This document shows positions 16,662-24,597 of a stretch of DNA of 64,000 nucleotides, piece after piece (positions within the stretch are counted from its first letter, which is position 1; every line of letters begins with the position of its first letter). The translations under genes and the position numbers were made by a program. Source of the DNA: Oscillospiraceae bacterium (GTDB taxonomy: Bacteria; Bacillota; Clostridia; Oscillospirales; Acutalibacteraceae). The notes under the pieces were generated by a model. It ran no database searches, was not told the origin of the DNA, and saw only the letters and a list, made by a program, of their open reading frames with translations. Where the stretch lies: NCBI GenBank assembly GCA_015066365.1, contig SVON01000002.1, positions 62,001-126,000 of the forward strand. Reading direction: 5' to 3'.

Positions 16662-17839
16662 AGAGCAACAACCTCCACAATGATATGTTGTTTTAAATAT
16701 TCAATAGGCTTTTCACTTGCTTTAGCATCTATTGCAAAAGTAGAAAAGGGACAAAACACAGCCTCTCTTTTAATGGAGATGAATTCTTTTGTATGAGAAG
16801 ACTTTTTAGTCGTCAAAACTTTTCCGTTTTCATTGTATAAGTAATTGTGAAGCATCTGGAATCTTTGTTTGTAAGCCATTTCTAAAGTAGTCACATCAAC
16901 CCTCTCTAAATCACTCAAAATAGCAATTTCTTGTGCTGCGTGGAGTAACCCCACCACGATGGCCACAATGCCCTTAGAGTGCAAATACAACCATTCTACA
17001 AGGTGAGGAGTGAGCGCTGTGCGATGTCTGGTGTATTGGTATGTAAATAGTTCTTCACACAAGCTAATGAAGTTATCATCAAAGTCCATTTTAGAACACT
17101 CTAACCCCACTGAACGACGAGCTAAATGAAATGCTGATTCAAAGAACTTTTTACTTTCTGGCGTACCAACAAACACAAGAGAGATACCTGAGTTGTTGAT
17201 AAGTTGGACTAATCCACTTGCTAATGTTTTCCCATTCTTAGCGAGTAAGTTTTGGGCTTCATCAACCACTAATACACCAATGTGATTTAGGCACACTTGA
17301 GCCACCAAGCCAATGAGCAAATCTACCGTTGCACCAGTGCGAGTAGCATCTCGATAATAATGAGTCTCCAAAGCACTATCCACAAGTCTAATCACTTCTA
17401 ATAGCAATCCTTTTAAAGATGCATCACAAGGTGTTTGAACCACTAAAAAGGGGATAACACAAGCATCTTGCACTCCATTAGTTATGACACTTATTGCTCT
17501 ACTAATGGAGGAAGATTTTCCAACACCACTGGCTCCAATAATAGTGAAGGAGTCTCCCCCACCAATGATTCCGTCACATCTCACTTTGCTATGATTAAGA
17601 TAGCCTTGTTGGATAGTCTTTTTGTTTCTCTTCTTTTTCATTGCTCTAACATATGCAAGGTAGAGCTTAGTATAGATTTCACAAGTCATCGAAGTAGGAT
17701 GGAAAGCATCATACAAGTCGTTGAGTGCTAACAATCTCTCTTCACTTGTAGCATATCGAATACTCTCATCATAGAGAGGTTTGACTCTCAAAGCATCCAA
17801 CAACTTATCACCTGCTAACAAGGGCGTAATGTTTTCCAT
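16655..17839 (-). CDS. tnsC: TnsC-like AAA+ transposition regulator, 394 aa
   Basis: AAA+ ATPase that links the target selector to the transposase. Walker A at 102-110 (GASGVGKSS) and Walker B at about 189-196 (VLVVDEAQ) are intact, and SLVFVGTPESKKFF fits sensor 1. The N-terminal about 90 residues may contact TniQ. The ATG at 17839 has AAGGATG ahead and lies six bases after the tnsB stop. Length is shorter than Tn7 TnsC (555 aa) and typical of compact Tn7-like and Tn5053-like elements. Confidence 0.93.
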   Translation of the reverse strand: MENITPLLAGDKLLDALRVKPLYDESIRYATSEERLLALNDLYDAFHPTSMTCEIYTKLYLAYVRAMKKKRNKKTIQQGYLNHSKVRCDGIIGGGDSFTIIGASGVGKSSSISRAISVITNGVQDACVIPFLVVQTPCDASLKGLLLEVIRLVDSALETHYYRDATRTGATVDLLIGLVAQVCLNHIGVLVVDEAQNLLAKNGKTLASGLVQLINNSGISLVFVGTPESKKFFESAFHLARRSVGLECSKMDFDDNFISLCEELFTYQYTRHRTALTPHLVEWLYLHSKGIVAIVVGLLHAAQEIAILSDLERVDVTTLEMAYKQRFQMLHNYLYNENGKVLTTKKSSHTKEFISIKREAVFCPFSTFAIDAKASEKPIEYLKQHIIVEVVALC

Positions 17840-17845
17840 TTCAAA

Positions 17846-19633
17846 TCATCCTTCAATGCGTTTTTTAATTCTCTCTTTTCGTCTCGTTGCACGAACATTT
17901 GAAGCATCAACTCCTTGTCTTTTAGGATGGACATTGGCGATAGCTTCAATATCTTTGACTAAAGCAATTCTTGCCTGCATACATTCTTCTTCAAAAGTTT
18001 TAGTGAAAGCCTTCTCTTCGTGCACTTGTTCCTTAGCTTCTTGAAAAGAGATATTATCAAAGCGTTTATCTATTAATGCAAACTTTGTGTATTCACCATT
18101 CTCATAAAGCCAAATATGAGAGGTTTGATTGGGGTCGTAAGCAACTACACAGTCTCCCCCAACTAAGAATCTCTCTGTAAAACCATTAGCAACATATCTA
18201 AGGTTCTTGAACACTAACCCTCTTCTTGTGAAAGTGCCGTTCCCTCGAGGGAACATCGTGAGAGTTAGTTGTTCTTTAGACACTTCAATTAAGTTTGCGC
18301 CAGGGTGCTTAAGAGAATAATTCCATATCTCATTTGAAAAAGGTTTTACACCATCACTAAAAAGCTCTTGAGAATATTGTTTAGCATCAAGCACTCTCTT
18401 CGTGTTGTAATAGAGAATACATTTTACAAGGATGGTTTCTAACTCATTAAGCGTTAAGCAAGCGTTTTGTCGATAGTCTTGAACTCCTCTCTCTTGAAAG
18501 TTAGGCTCAACCACACCATATGCTTTTAAATGGGGTTTAAACAAGTTTTGAATGACATTGAAGAATTGTTCTACCCTACTCTTCAAGTCTGGTCTAAAGG
18601 GTGGAAGATTGATAATACTGACACCTAAATCTGCAAGTTGTTCAAAGTTGCAAGAAGTGTATTCTCTACCTTTGTCGGTAACTAAAATGGCTGGGAGCTT
18701 ATCACAATTCCATTCATCTTTTTCAATGCAAATGCCAAGTGATTTGCAATGCTCTACTTTGTCACAAATGATATTCTCCATAAGGGATTTGAGACTATAG
18801 ACACCACCCTCCCAAGTGAGAGCATATCCACAACATAAACTCGTATATGCGTCAATACAAGTGGTAAGAATGGGTCTTCCAACCAACTGGCCTGCATCAT
18901 TGACTAAATAAATATCCAAGATAGTTGAATCAAGCATTCCTGTTCCAATGGAGGGGGCAAACTCTTGAACACCATCACCCAAGAGAGGTCGATGGTTTCT
19001 TTGATAATCACTTAGTCCATCGCGAGAGATATAGAGTGATTGTAACTTCTTAGTTTTGTTGAAGAAATAGCGATAACGATGGAAGGGTGGATAACCCTCT
19101 CTTAATTGTCCATTAGGGGTTGTATAACACTCTTTTAGCATAAGAGTGTAAGAACCAATAAGTGTGTGTTTTAAGGGCGAATAGTAGTATCTATTGAGCG
19201 CCCAACGAAAGTTCTTTTCATCATTGCTAAGAGGTCTTTTAGAGATATTTTTCAAGGGCACTAACCGACCAATATCTTGATAGGCTAAATAAAGACAAAG
19301 GTACTTGCGAACAGTTTGCTTTGTGACATTTTCTTTGTCTGCGATTTTAGCAATCAAGTGAGTTCTCATATAGTCATCGGAGACAAAAGGTAAAATAGGT
19401 GCAATCATTGTATATCTCTTGTGAGCTAAGCTCTTTTGCTCTTGAGAAAGCAAATCATATTGGGGTGTGTTGTATGCATTATCTCCTGACACAATCTCTT
19501 CTAACTCAAGAGTTTTAGGAATCCATTTAGGCATTGTTAAAGACTCACAATCAACGACTAACATCTTATTATTGGAGATGGCTAACACACGATGAATATG
19601 GTGGTTGCAAACCACCAAATCAAGTTCGTTCAT
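17846..19633 (-). CDS. tnsB: TnsB-like DDE transposase, 595 aa
   Basis: DDE (retroviral integrase fold) transposase that binds the element ends and joins 3' ends to target. Catalytic residues fit D235 (MLDSTILDIYLV), D320 (LVTDKGREY) and E355 (RPDLKSRVEQFF). An N-terminal HTH region (ENVTKQTVRKYL) and a Mu C-terminal-like beta domain flank the core. The ATG at 19633 is inside the end of tnsA; a GTG at 19645 is the alternative. The overlap with tnsA and the close tnsC indicate one operon. Confidence 0.94.
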   Translation of the reverse strand: MNELDLVVCNHHIHRVLAISNNKMLVVDCESLTMPKWIPKTLELEEIVSGDNAYNTPQYDLLSQEQKSLAHKRYTMIAPILPFVSDDYMRTHLIAKIADKENVTKQTVRKYLCLYLAYQDIGRLVPLKNISKRPLSNDEKNFRWALNRYYYSPLKHTLIGSYTLMLKECYTTPNGQLREGYPPFHRYRYFFNKTKKLQSLYISRDGLSDYQRNHRPLLGDGVQEFAPSIGTGMLDSTILDIYLVNDAGQLVGRPILTTCIDAYTSLCCGYALTWEGGVYSLKSLMENIICDKVEHCKSLGICIEKDEWNCDKLPAILVTDKGREYTSCNFEQLADLGVSIINLPPFRPDLKSRVEQFFNVIQNLFKPHLKAYGVVEPNFQERGVQDYRQNACLTLNELETILVKCILYYNTKRVLDAKQYSQELFSDGVKPFSNEIWNYSLKHPGANLIEVSKEQLTLTMFPRGNGTFTRRGLVFKNLRYVANGFTERFLVGGDCVVAYDPNQTSHIWLYENGEYTKFALIDKRFDNISFQEAKEQVHEEKAFTKTFEEECMQARIALVKDIEAIANVHPKRQGVDASNVRATRRKERIKKRIEG

Positions 19634-19970
19634 TAACCACAACACCCCAATCTACAATTCCCCTTTTGTGCCAATAGATATGCGAAGCATCAAGCAATCT
19701 AATGGTTCGAGGTTTTAACAATTTATCTTGTGTCACACACTCTCTCACGGCATAATCACCATCATTTTTGACAATAAGAAAGTCCGTGGTAAAAGCACCT
19801 TCCATATCTAATCCTGTGAGAGGAACATTACATTCAAAAGATACTATGGATTCATCTTCATCAAGCTTCTTGGCATAAGCAAATTGCACATCACTATAAG
19901 CTCGACAAACCTGCTCACATTTATTGAATTTATGTTTGATAACTCGAACATTACTCTTTTGATTGCGCAT
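19620..19970 (-). CDS. tnsA: TnsA-like endonuclease domain, short and probably inactive, 116 aa
   Basis: Resembles the TnsA N-terminal nuclease domain, the partner of TnsB that cuts the 5' strands in cut-and-paste Tn7. The fold-defining AFTTDFLIV (D63) is present, but the usual glutamate of the first helix is Q29 (YSDVQFAYAKKL) and the E/Q-x-K motif reads E77-C-V, with no lysine. The protein lacks most of the Tn7 TnsA C-terminal domain (Tn7 TnsA is 273 aa). AGGGAG lies six bases before the ATG. It is the first gene inward from the guaA-proximal end. Loss of cleavage would make transposition replicative. Confidence 0.82.
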   Translation of the reverse strand: MRNQKSNVRVIKHKFNKCEQVCRAYSDVQFAYAKKLDEDESIVSFECNVPLTGLDMEGAFTTDFLIVKNDGDYAVRECVTQDKLLKPRTIRLLDASHIYWHKRGIVDWGVVVNERT

Positions 19971-19974
19971 AAAA

Positions 19975-20132
19975 ATCTCCCTAAATTTGCTAAAAATCGA
20001 CTAAAAGCGAAGAAAAATCCCTAAAAACAAATCACTTTTATCATTTTTAGGGGCATTTTTAGAAAAATAGCGACTAAATCTATCAGTTTTAGAAAAAATG
20101 GACACTAAAAAAGTATTTTTAGAAAAACACTA
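19975..20132. repeat. Right-end transposase binding repeats of the core element
   Basis: Three copies of a TTTTAGAAAAA-type site at 20055-20068, 20086-20099 and 20115-20128, spaced about 30 bp (three helical turns), plus weaker copies inward (CTAAAAAT, CTAAAAGC). An array of evenly spaced TnsB sites is typical of the Tn7 right end. Read from the minus strand the core end is TAGTGTTTTTCTAAAAATAC. Confidence 0.65.
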
Positions 20133-20289
20133 TGTTAAAAGACAATCCCAAATATCCTAAAAAAGACAATACTTAGTATTCTCTCAATAACACATAAATC
20201 ACTGTAAATGTTCTATACAAAAAGCAACTATATTTTAGCCAATAGGATAATCAACTCAAATGCTAATAAAGCCAGTAATATCAAGGGCT

Positions 20290-20325
20290 CCCATACAGCC
20301 TGTGGGCACCATTGAGTGGGAATAA
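20290..20325 (+). other. guaA 3'-end mimic in the right repeat
   Basis: P-I-Q-P-V-G-T-I-E-W-E-stop. The 27 bases at 20302-20328 are the exact reverse complement of 20438-20464, the 3' end of the real guaA plus four bases beyond its stop, so the two form a perfect inverted repeat about 110 bases apart. Confidence 0.9.
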
Positions 20326-20332
20326 TTGGGCA

Positions 20333-20374
20333 TAAAAAAAGCGCCCTTGTGATTGCTCACAAAGGCGACTTTTA
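20333..20374 (+). terminator. Terminator-like hairpin in the right repeat
   Basis: Same stem as in the left unit (GCGCCCTTGTGA / TCACAAAGGCGAC) with a T tract. On the opposite strand it could also stop guaA transcription from entering the element. Confidence 0.7.
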
Positions 20375-20434
20375 TATATGTCACAGGCTACGCAAATTTG
20401 TCTTTTTTAGACTATTGGCGTTTGTTTGTTGACA

Positions 20435-20439
20435 ATTCA
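20435..20439. repeat. Right target-site duplication ATTCA
   Basis: Matches 4568-4572. One further base (A) separates it from the guaA stop codon at 20441-20443. Confidence 0.85.
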
Positions 20440-20440
20440 A

Positions 20441-21451
20441 TTATTCCCACTCAATGGTGCCCACCGGCTTCGGGGTCAGGTCCATCAGCACGCGGTTGAT
20501 GCCCTCCACCTCGCTGGTGATGCGGCCAACGATCTTATGCAATACGGGATAGGGGATCTCCTCGACGGTGGCGCTCATAGCGTCGGTGGTGTTGACCGCG
20601 CGGATGATGGCCGGCCAGCCCTCGTAGCGGCTCTCATCCTTGACGCCCACAGACTTGATGTCCGGGATCACCACGAAATACTGCCACACCTTCTCCGCCA
20701 GACCGCAAACGTCAAACTCCTCACGCAGGATGGCATCCGCCTCACGCAGGGCGTGGAGACGATCCCGGGTGATGGCACCCAGGCAACGCACGCCCAGACC
20801 GGGGCCGGGGAACGGCTGACGGTAGACCATGGCGTGGGGCAGACCCAAAGCCTCGCCCACGACGCGCACCTCGTCCTTAAACAGCAGCTTAATCGGCTCC
20901 ACCAGCTCAAACTGCAGGTCCTCCGGCAGACCGCCCACGTTGTGGTGGGACTTGACCGCCTTTTTACCCTCGGCCGCCTTGATGGACTCCAGAATGTCGG
21001 GGTAGATGGTGCCCTGTGCCAGATAGGTGATGTCCTCCAGCTTGCGGGCCTCATCGGCAAACACCTCGATGAACTCCTTGCCGATGATCTTGCGCTTACT
21101 CTCGGGGTCAGCCACGCCGGCCAGCAGATTCAGGAAGCGGTCGGTGGCGTCCACGTAGATCAGGTTGGCGTCCAGCTCGTCCTGGAACACCTTGATGACG
21201 TTCTCGGACTCGTCCTTACGCATCAGGCCGTGGTTCACGTGTACGCAGACCAGCTGCTTGCCGATGGCCTTGACCAACAGAGCGGCCACCACAGAGGAAT
21301 CCACACCGCCGGACAGGGCTAGCAGCACCTTTTTATCGCCTACCTGAGCGCGGATGGCCTCCACCTGAGCGTCGATGAACTGGTTGGCCAAATCAAAATT
21401 GACGATGCGCTCCATTTCTTCGGGGCGGATGTTAGCGTTGAAATCGATCAT
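20441..21451 (-). CDS. guaA: GMP synthase, ATP-pyrophosphatase part only, 336 aa
   Basis: Makes GMP from XMP, ATP and ammonia. The PP-loop SGGVDSS is at 47-53 and the protein runs through the C-terminal dimerisation domain to GTIEWE. The roughly 200-residue glutamine amidotransferase domain found at the N-terminus of usual bacterial GuaA is absent: AGGGAGGG stands directly before the ATG at 21451 and the previous gene ends 19 bases upstream. It thus resembles the archaeal-type GuaAb subunit, and an unlinked glutaminase subunit should exist. Its 3' end is the attachment site of the adjacent Tn7-like element, which leaves the gene intact. Confidence 0.92.
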   Translation of the reverse strand: MIDFNANIRPEEMERIVNFDLANQFIDAQVEAIRAQVGDKKVLLALSGGVDSSVVAALLVKAIGKQLVCVHVNHGLMRKDESENVIKVFQDELDANLIYVDATDRFLNLLAGVADPESKRKIIGKEFIEVFADEARKLEDITYLAQGTIYPDILESIKAAEGKKAVKSHHNVGGLPEDLQFELVEPIKLLFKDEVRVVGEALGLPHAMVYRQPFPGPGLGVRCLGAITRDRLHALREADAILREEFDVCGLAEKVWQYFVVIPDIKSVGVKDESRYEGWPAIIRAVNTTDAMSATVEEIPYPVLHKIVGRITSEVEGINRVLMDLTPKPVGTIEWE

Positions 21452-21470
21452 TAATGGTCCCTCCCTTTTA

Positions 21471-22670
21471 TCAGTTGGTATAGTTATCAAAATAGCCCTG
21501 CACCAGCACGACGGGGGTGCCCTTGTCGCCGGAGCCGGAGGTCAGGTCGCACAGCGAGCCGATCAGATCGGTCAGCTGGCGGGGGGTGGTGCCCTGAGAG
21601 GCCATATTACCCACCAGATTCTCGTTCTTCTGACGGATGCTGTCCGAGATGGCCTGCTTCAGTTCTTCGCCGGACAAATCCTTAAAGTCGTTGTCCGCCA
21701 GATATTTCAATTTCAGCTCGTTGGGGGTGCCAACCAGACCGTCGGTATAGGCCGGGGAGACCACCGGGTCGGCCAGCTCCCAGATCTTGCCCTGGGGATC
21801 CTTAAAGGCACCGTCGCCATAGACCATCACCTCCACGTGCTTGCCGGTGGCGTCCATAATGCGCTTCTGGATATCCAGCACCAGGGGCTTGCACTCCTGA
21901 GGGAACAGTTTAACGGTGTCCTCGGTGGACTTGTTGGAACCCAGCAGACCGTAGGCAACGTTAAAGCCGCTGCCGTTCACCGAAGAGGTGAGAATATCGT
22001 CCAGACCGCACACCACCTTGGCCCCGGCGGCCTTGAGGATCCGCTTGGTGCGGGCACGGGTGTGAATGTCGCAGGTCAAGATGCAGTCGGCATAATCCAG
22101 AATGGCCCGGGGCTGGTTGGCGAAGAGGATCTCCACCTCGGCACCGGCCTCACGGATCAGGTCGCCGTAATACTGGACGTAGTCCACGCCGGTAAACTCG
22201 TGCACATTCTCGCCGAACAGCTCTCGGTATTTCTCCAGAGTCAGCACGTCGGAATAGGGGTTGATGCCGGCCTCGTCCAGCTGATCGTAGGTCAGCAGAT
22301 GGTTGCCCACCTCGTCGGAGGGATAGCTGAGCATCAGCACCACCTTTTTGGCACCCATAGCGATGCCCTTCAGGCAGATGGCAAAGCGGTTACGGGACAG
22401 GATGGGGAACATCACACCGATGGTGTCGCCGCCCAGCTTCTGCCGTACGTCCTCGGCAATCGCCTCGACGGAGGCGTAATTGCCCTGAGCGCGGGCTACG
22501 ATGGACTCGGTGATGGAAATCACATCCCGGTCGCGAAGAGAGAAGCCCTCGCTCTCGGCGGCGGCCAAAACGCTGTCCGCTACGATAGCGGCCAGGTCAT
22601 CGCCCTGGCGGATGATGGGGCAACGGATACCGCGGGATACGGTACCAACCAAACGCGTTGAATCTGCCAT
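21471..22670 (-). CDS. CofE-like F420-0:L-glutamate ligase family protein, 399 aa
   Basis: Belongs by sequence to the coenzyme F420-0:gamma-glutamyl ligase (CofE) family: near the N-terminus VGTVSRGIRCPIIRQGDDL, then DVISITESIVARAQG, and later VMVYGDGAFKDPQGKIWELADP. This family is common in Clostridia that do not make F420, so the true acceptor is unknown; amide ligation with glutamate or another amino acid is a plausible activity. The ATG at 22670 has AAGGAC eight bases ahead; the longer frame begins in the leader. It is 19 bases ahead of guaA and likely co-transcribed from the promoter at 22754-22782. Confidence 0.85.
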   Translation of the reverse strand: MADSTRLVGTVSRGIRCPIIRQGDDLAAIVADSVLAAAESEGFSLRDRDVISITESIVARAQGNYASVEAIAEDVRQKLGGDTIGVMFPILSRNRFAICLKGIAMGAKKVVLMLSYPSDEVGNHLLTYDQLDEAGINPYSDVLTLEKYRELFGENVHEFTGVDYVQYYGDLIREAGAEVEILFANQPRAILDYADCILTCDIHTRARTKRILKAAGAKVVCGLDDILTSSVNGSGFNVAYGLLGSNKSTEDTVKLFPQECKPLVLDIQKRIMDATGKHVEVMVYGDGAFKDPQGKIWELADPVVSPAYTDGLVGTPNELKLKYLADNDFKDLSGEELKQAISDSIRQKNENLVGNMASQGTTPRQLTDLIGSLCDLTSGSGDKGTPVVLVQGYFDNYTN

Positions 22671-22753
22671 AAAGTATCGTCCTTTCGCTCGGCGGTAACG
22701 CGGCTTTTCCCTCCGCGCACACGCCATATAAAATTGCAAATTACTACCGATAT

Positions 22754-22782
22754 ATCATACTCTTATTGTGCGCTTATGTCAA
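22754..22782 (-). promoter_or_regulatory. Promoter of the CofE-like/guaA operon
   Basis: Minus-strand TTGACA (22777-22782), 17-bp spacer, TATGAT (22754-22759). The 319-base gap 22671-22989 holds this and the divergent promoter at 22906-22934; I see no riboswitch in it. Confidence 0.8.
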
Positions 22783-22905
22783 TATTTTGACGCGGATTTT
22801 TTGAATAATAGACGGAATTTTTTTGCCAAAAAACAGCAATTTTTTCACGCAAAAAGCCGTTTTTTCTTTCTTTTTTTTCGCGCAGAATTTTTATGAGAAA
22901 AATAC

Positions 22906-22934
22906 TGGACAAATGAGGAAAAGTAGGTTATAAT
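22906..22934 (+). promoter_or_regulatory. Promoter of the lipoprotein gene
   Basis: TGGACA, 17-bp spacer, TATAAT, 56 bases before the ATG at 22990. Confidence 0.7.
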
Positions 22935-22989
22935 AACAAAGATTACTGTCCGGTTGTGTTCCGGGCATTCCTTAAGGAGGAACACCATT

Positions 22990-24231
22990 ATGAAAAACAC
23001 CATTCGCATTCTGAGCGCTGTGCTGGTGCTGTCTATGCTGCTGACCGGCTGCTCTCTGTGGAAGCCCGTAGTTTCTTCCACCCCCGACGTGGCCGCCACC
23101 TACGGCGACGGTCAGACCATCGCCACCGGTGAGTATCTGGCGTATCTGTACAACGCCATCAACGATACCATGTCCACCATGTATCAGGCCGGCAAGGACG
23201 CCACCACCGAGAAGTACACCCTGGGTGACAAGAAGGACCTGACCTTCGACGAGTACATCCCGCTGCTGGTGGAGCAGAACATCAAAAAGCAGATCGTCCT
23301 GGACAAGCTGATCAAGGACAACGGCATCAAGTTTGAGACCGAGGAGGATTTCAAGTCCTTCACCGGTCTGCACGATACCTATCACAGCCTGGAGGAGGCC
23401 CGCAAGGACTATGAGCCCGGCTGGATCCTGTCCCTGGGCATCAGCGATGCCAGCTACACCGCCGTGGAGGATAAGCTGGTGCTGAACGAGGATACCGCCT
23501 TCTTCGGCCTGTACGGCAAGGGCGGCGCCGAGGAGATCGAGGACAAGGTGCTGCGCGAGTATTACGGCAAAAACTACATCTCCTACAAGGTCATCGCCAT
23601 CAGCCTGGATCTGACCGACGAGGAAAAGGCCGCGGCGGCGCTGACCAGCGAAGAGAGCAAGGGCCTGACCGACAAAGAGAAGAAAGAGGCCGAAGAGAAG
23701 AAGCTGAAAGAGGCCGAAGCCAAGAAGCTGAAAGAGTCCAAGGAGAAGCTGGAAGGCTATCTGAAGATCGTCAAGAAGGAAAACTTTGAGAAGGCGATGG
23801 ACCAGTACCGCAAAGATCTGCTGAAGGAGCAGGAGGAAGAAGCCGAGGCCAACAAGACCCCCACCGAGGAAGAGGAGTTTGAGCCCTCTACGGACAAGGA
23901 TAACCGCGTCAACGCCCACCGCGACGACGAAGAGGATAGCCTGGAAAAAGAGCTGGACAAGATGAAGAACGGCGAGGTTAAGCTGATCGAGAAGCTGGTG
24001 TATGCCGAGGCTCCCTACGCCGTCGTACTGCAGAAGCTGGACATCAACGAGCCCAAGACCGTGTTCGACGATTTCTATGAGGCCATTCTGAAGAACGTCC
24101 AGAACGAGGCCTTCCAGAAGATGCTGGATAAGATGATCCAGGACGTCAAGATCGAGTTCAACCAGGAGGTTCTGGACACCTGCACCGTCGCTCAGATGAT
24201 GGAGGATATGGAGAAAGCCTCCGCTCAGTAA
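22990..24231 (+). CDS. Lipoprotein with highly charged coiled coil, PrsA/SurA-like layout, 413 aa
   Basis: Signal peptide with lipobox LLTGC (Cys near residue 20). The region around residues 40-190 resembles the helical N-domain of SurA/PrsA-type foldases (ATGEYLAYLYNAI, LVEQNIKKQIVLDKLI). A long Lys/Glu-rich segment follows (about 215-330), including KKEAEEKKLKEAEAKKLKES. No peptidyl-prolyl isomerase motif can be seen, so a role in folding of secreted proteins is only suggested. AAGGAGGAAC precedes the ATG. Single gene with its own promoter and terminator. Confidence 0.8.
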   Translation: MKNTIRILSAVLVLSMLLTGCSLWKPVVSSTPDVAATYGDGQTIATGEYLAYLYNAINDTMSTMYQAGKDATTEKYTLGDKKDLTFDEYIPLLVEQNIKKQIVLDKLIKDNGIKFETEEDFKSFTGLHDTYHSLEEARKDYEPGWILSLGISDASYTAVEDKLVLNEDTAFFGLYGKGGAEEIEDKVLREYYGKNYISYKVIAISLDLTDEEKAAAALTSEESKGLTDKEKKEAEEKKLKEAEAKKLKESKEKLEGYLKIVKKENFEKAMDQYRKDLLKEQEEEAEANKTPTEEEEFEPSTDKDNRVNAHRDDEEDSLEKELDKMKNGEVKLIEKLVYAEAPYAVVLQKLDINEPKTVFDDFYEAILKNVQNEAFQKMLDKMIQDVKIEFNQEVLDTCTVAQMMEDMEKASAQ

Positions 24232-24251
24232 TCTTTACAAAAGCAAACAGC

Positions 24252-24287
24252 ACCGTCCCACGTTGGTGGGGCGGTGCTGTTTTTTTA
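24252..24287. terminator. Bidirectional terminator
   Basis: Stem CAGCACCGTCCCAC / GTGGGGCGGTGCTG then TTTTTT, between the convergent lipoprotein and small membrane protein genes. Confidence 0.9.
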
Positions 24288-24288
24288 C

Positions 24289-24597
24289 TCAACTGGTATA
24301 ATCCTCCAGCAGCACCGATAGTTGCGCCTCGTTATAGGCGGGAACCCCTTGTGCGATCTGCCGGCGCAGATCCTCCGGCAGGGTGCTGACCGCCACGTCA
24401 AACACCTGGGTGGGGGTCATCTGCGTCCCCTCAAACACCGCCACCTGACCCTCCCACACCCCGATGGTGTATCGGGGCGGTGCCGGCTCCCGGGTGGGCT
24501 CCGGTAGCACAAACCGCACCACCACAAACAGCAGCACCGCCACCACCACCGCCGATACCAGCACCGCCCATAGCAACGGCCGCCACACCTGTTGCAT
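24289..24597 (-). CDS. Small membrane protein with BofC C-terminal-like region, 102 aa
   Basis: One membrane segment (LLWAVLVSAVVVAVLLFVVV) followed by a short extracytoplasmic domain: IGVWEGQVAVFEG, then VAVSTLPEDLRRQIAQGV and a terminal LSVLLEDYTS. This pattern is common in small clostridial proteins annotated as having a BofC C-terminal domain; BofC controls a sporulation protease in Bacillus. The resemblance is from memory of the pattern, so the name is tentative. The start at 24597 has AAAGGAG ten bases ahead; the longer frame has none. It faces away from the penicillin-binding protein gene. Confidence 0.7.
   Translation of the reverse strand: MQQVWRPLLWAVLVSAVVVAVLLFVVVRFVLPEPTREPAPPRYTIGVWEGQVAVFEGTQMTPTQVFDVAVSTLPEDLRRQIAQGVPAYNEAQLSVLLEDYTS

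Larger units (their letters stand above)
4573..20434. mobile_element. Tn7-like transposon at guaA, 15,862 bp, with defence cargo
   Basis: Bounded by TGTTAAAAGACA (left) and TTTGTTGACA (right) and by the direct duplication ATTCA. It encodes TnsA-, TnsB-, TnsC- and TniQ/TnsD-like proteins in Tn7 order, transcribed inward from the end next to the target gene, exactly as Tn7 lies next to glmS. The insertion point is one base past the guaA stop codon, so guaA is intact. The element is visibly AT-rich against a GC-rich host. Cargo: P-loop ATPase, type I restriction-modification with an embedded kinase, serine recombinase and two unknown proteins. The outer 301/302 bp at both sides are direct, not inverted, repeats, which is unusual: the operon-bearing core (4874-20132) has its own candidate TnsB sites at its right edge. 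Confidence 0.93.
20133..20434 (+). repeat. Right 302-bp terminal direct repeat
   Basis: Second copy of the 4573-4873 unit, same orientation, with TGT at 20133 and ACA at 20434. Its left neighbour (CACTA) is not a duplication of the ATTCA on its right, so it does not look like an independent insertion at this site. Confidence 0.9.

Noticed and set aside
20290-20325. guaA mimic as a gene-restoring attachment core, as in tyrosine-recombinase islands
   Set aside because: It lies on the opposite strand and about 110 bases from the element end, guaA is already complete, and no tyrosine integrase is present.
20426-22661. Long plus-strand open frames opposite guaA and the CofE-like gene
   Set aside because: Antisense shadows rich in His, Leu and Gly with no ribosome site or recognisable domain. 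The same holds for other long antisense frames at 23-24, 25-26, 31-36, 44-46, 48-51, 53-57 and 61-63 kb.
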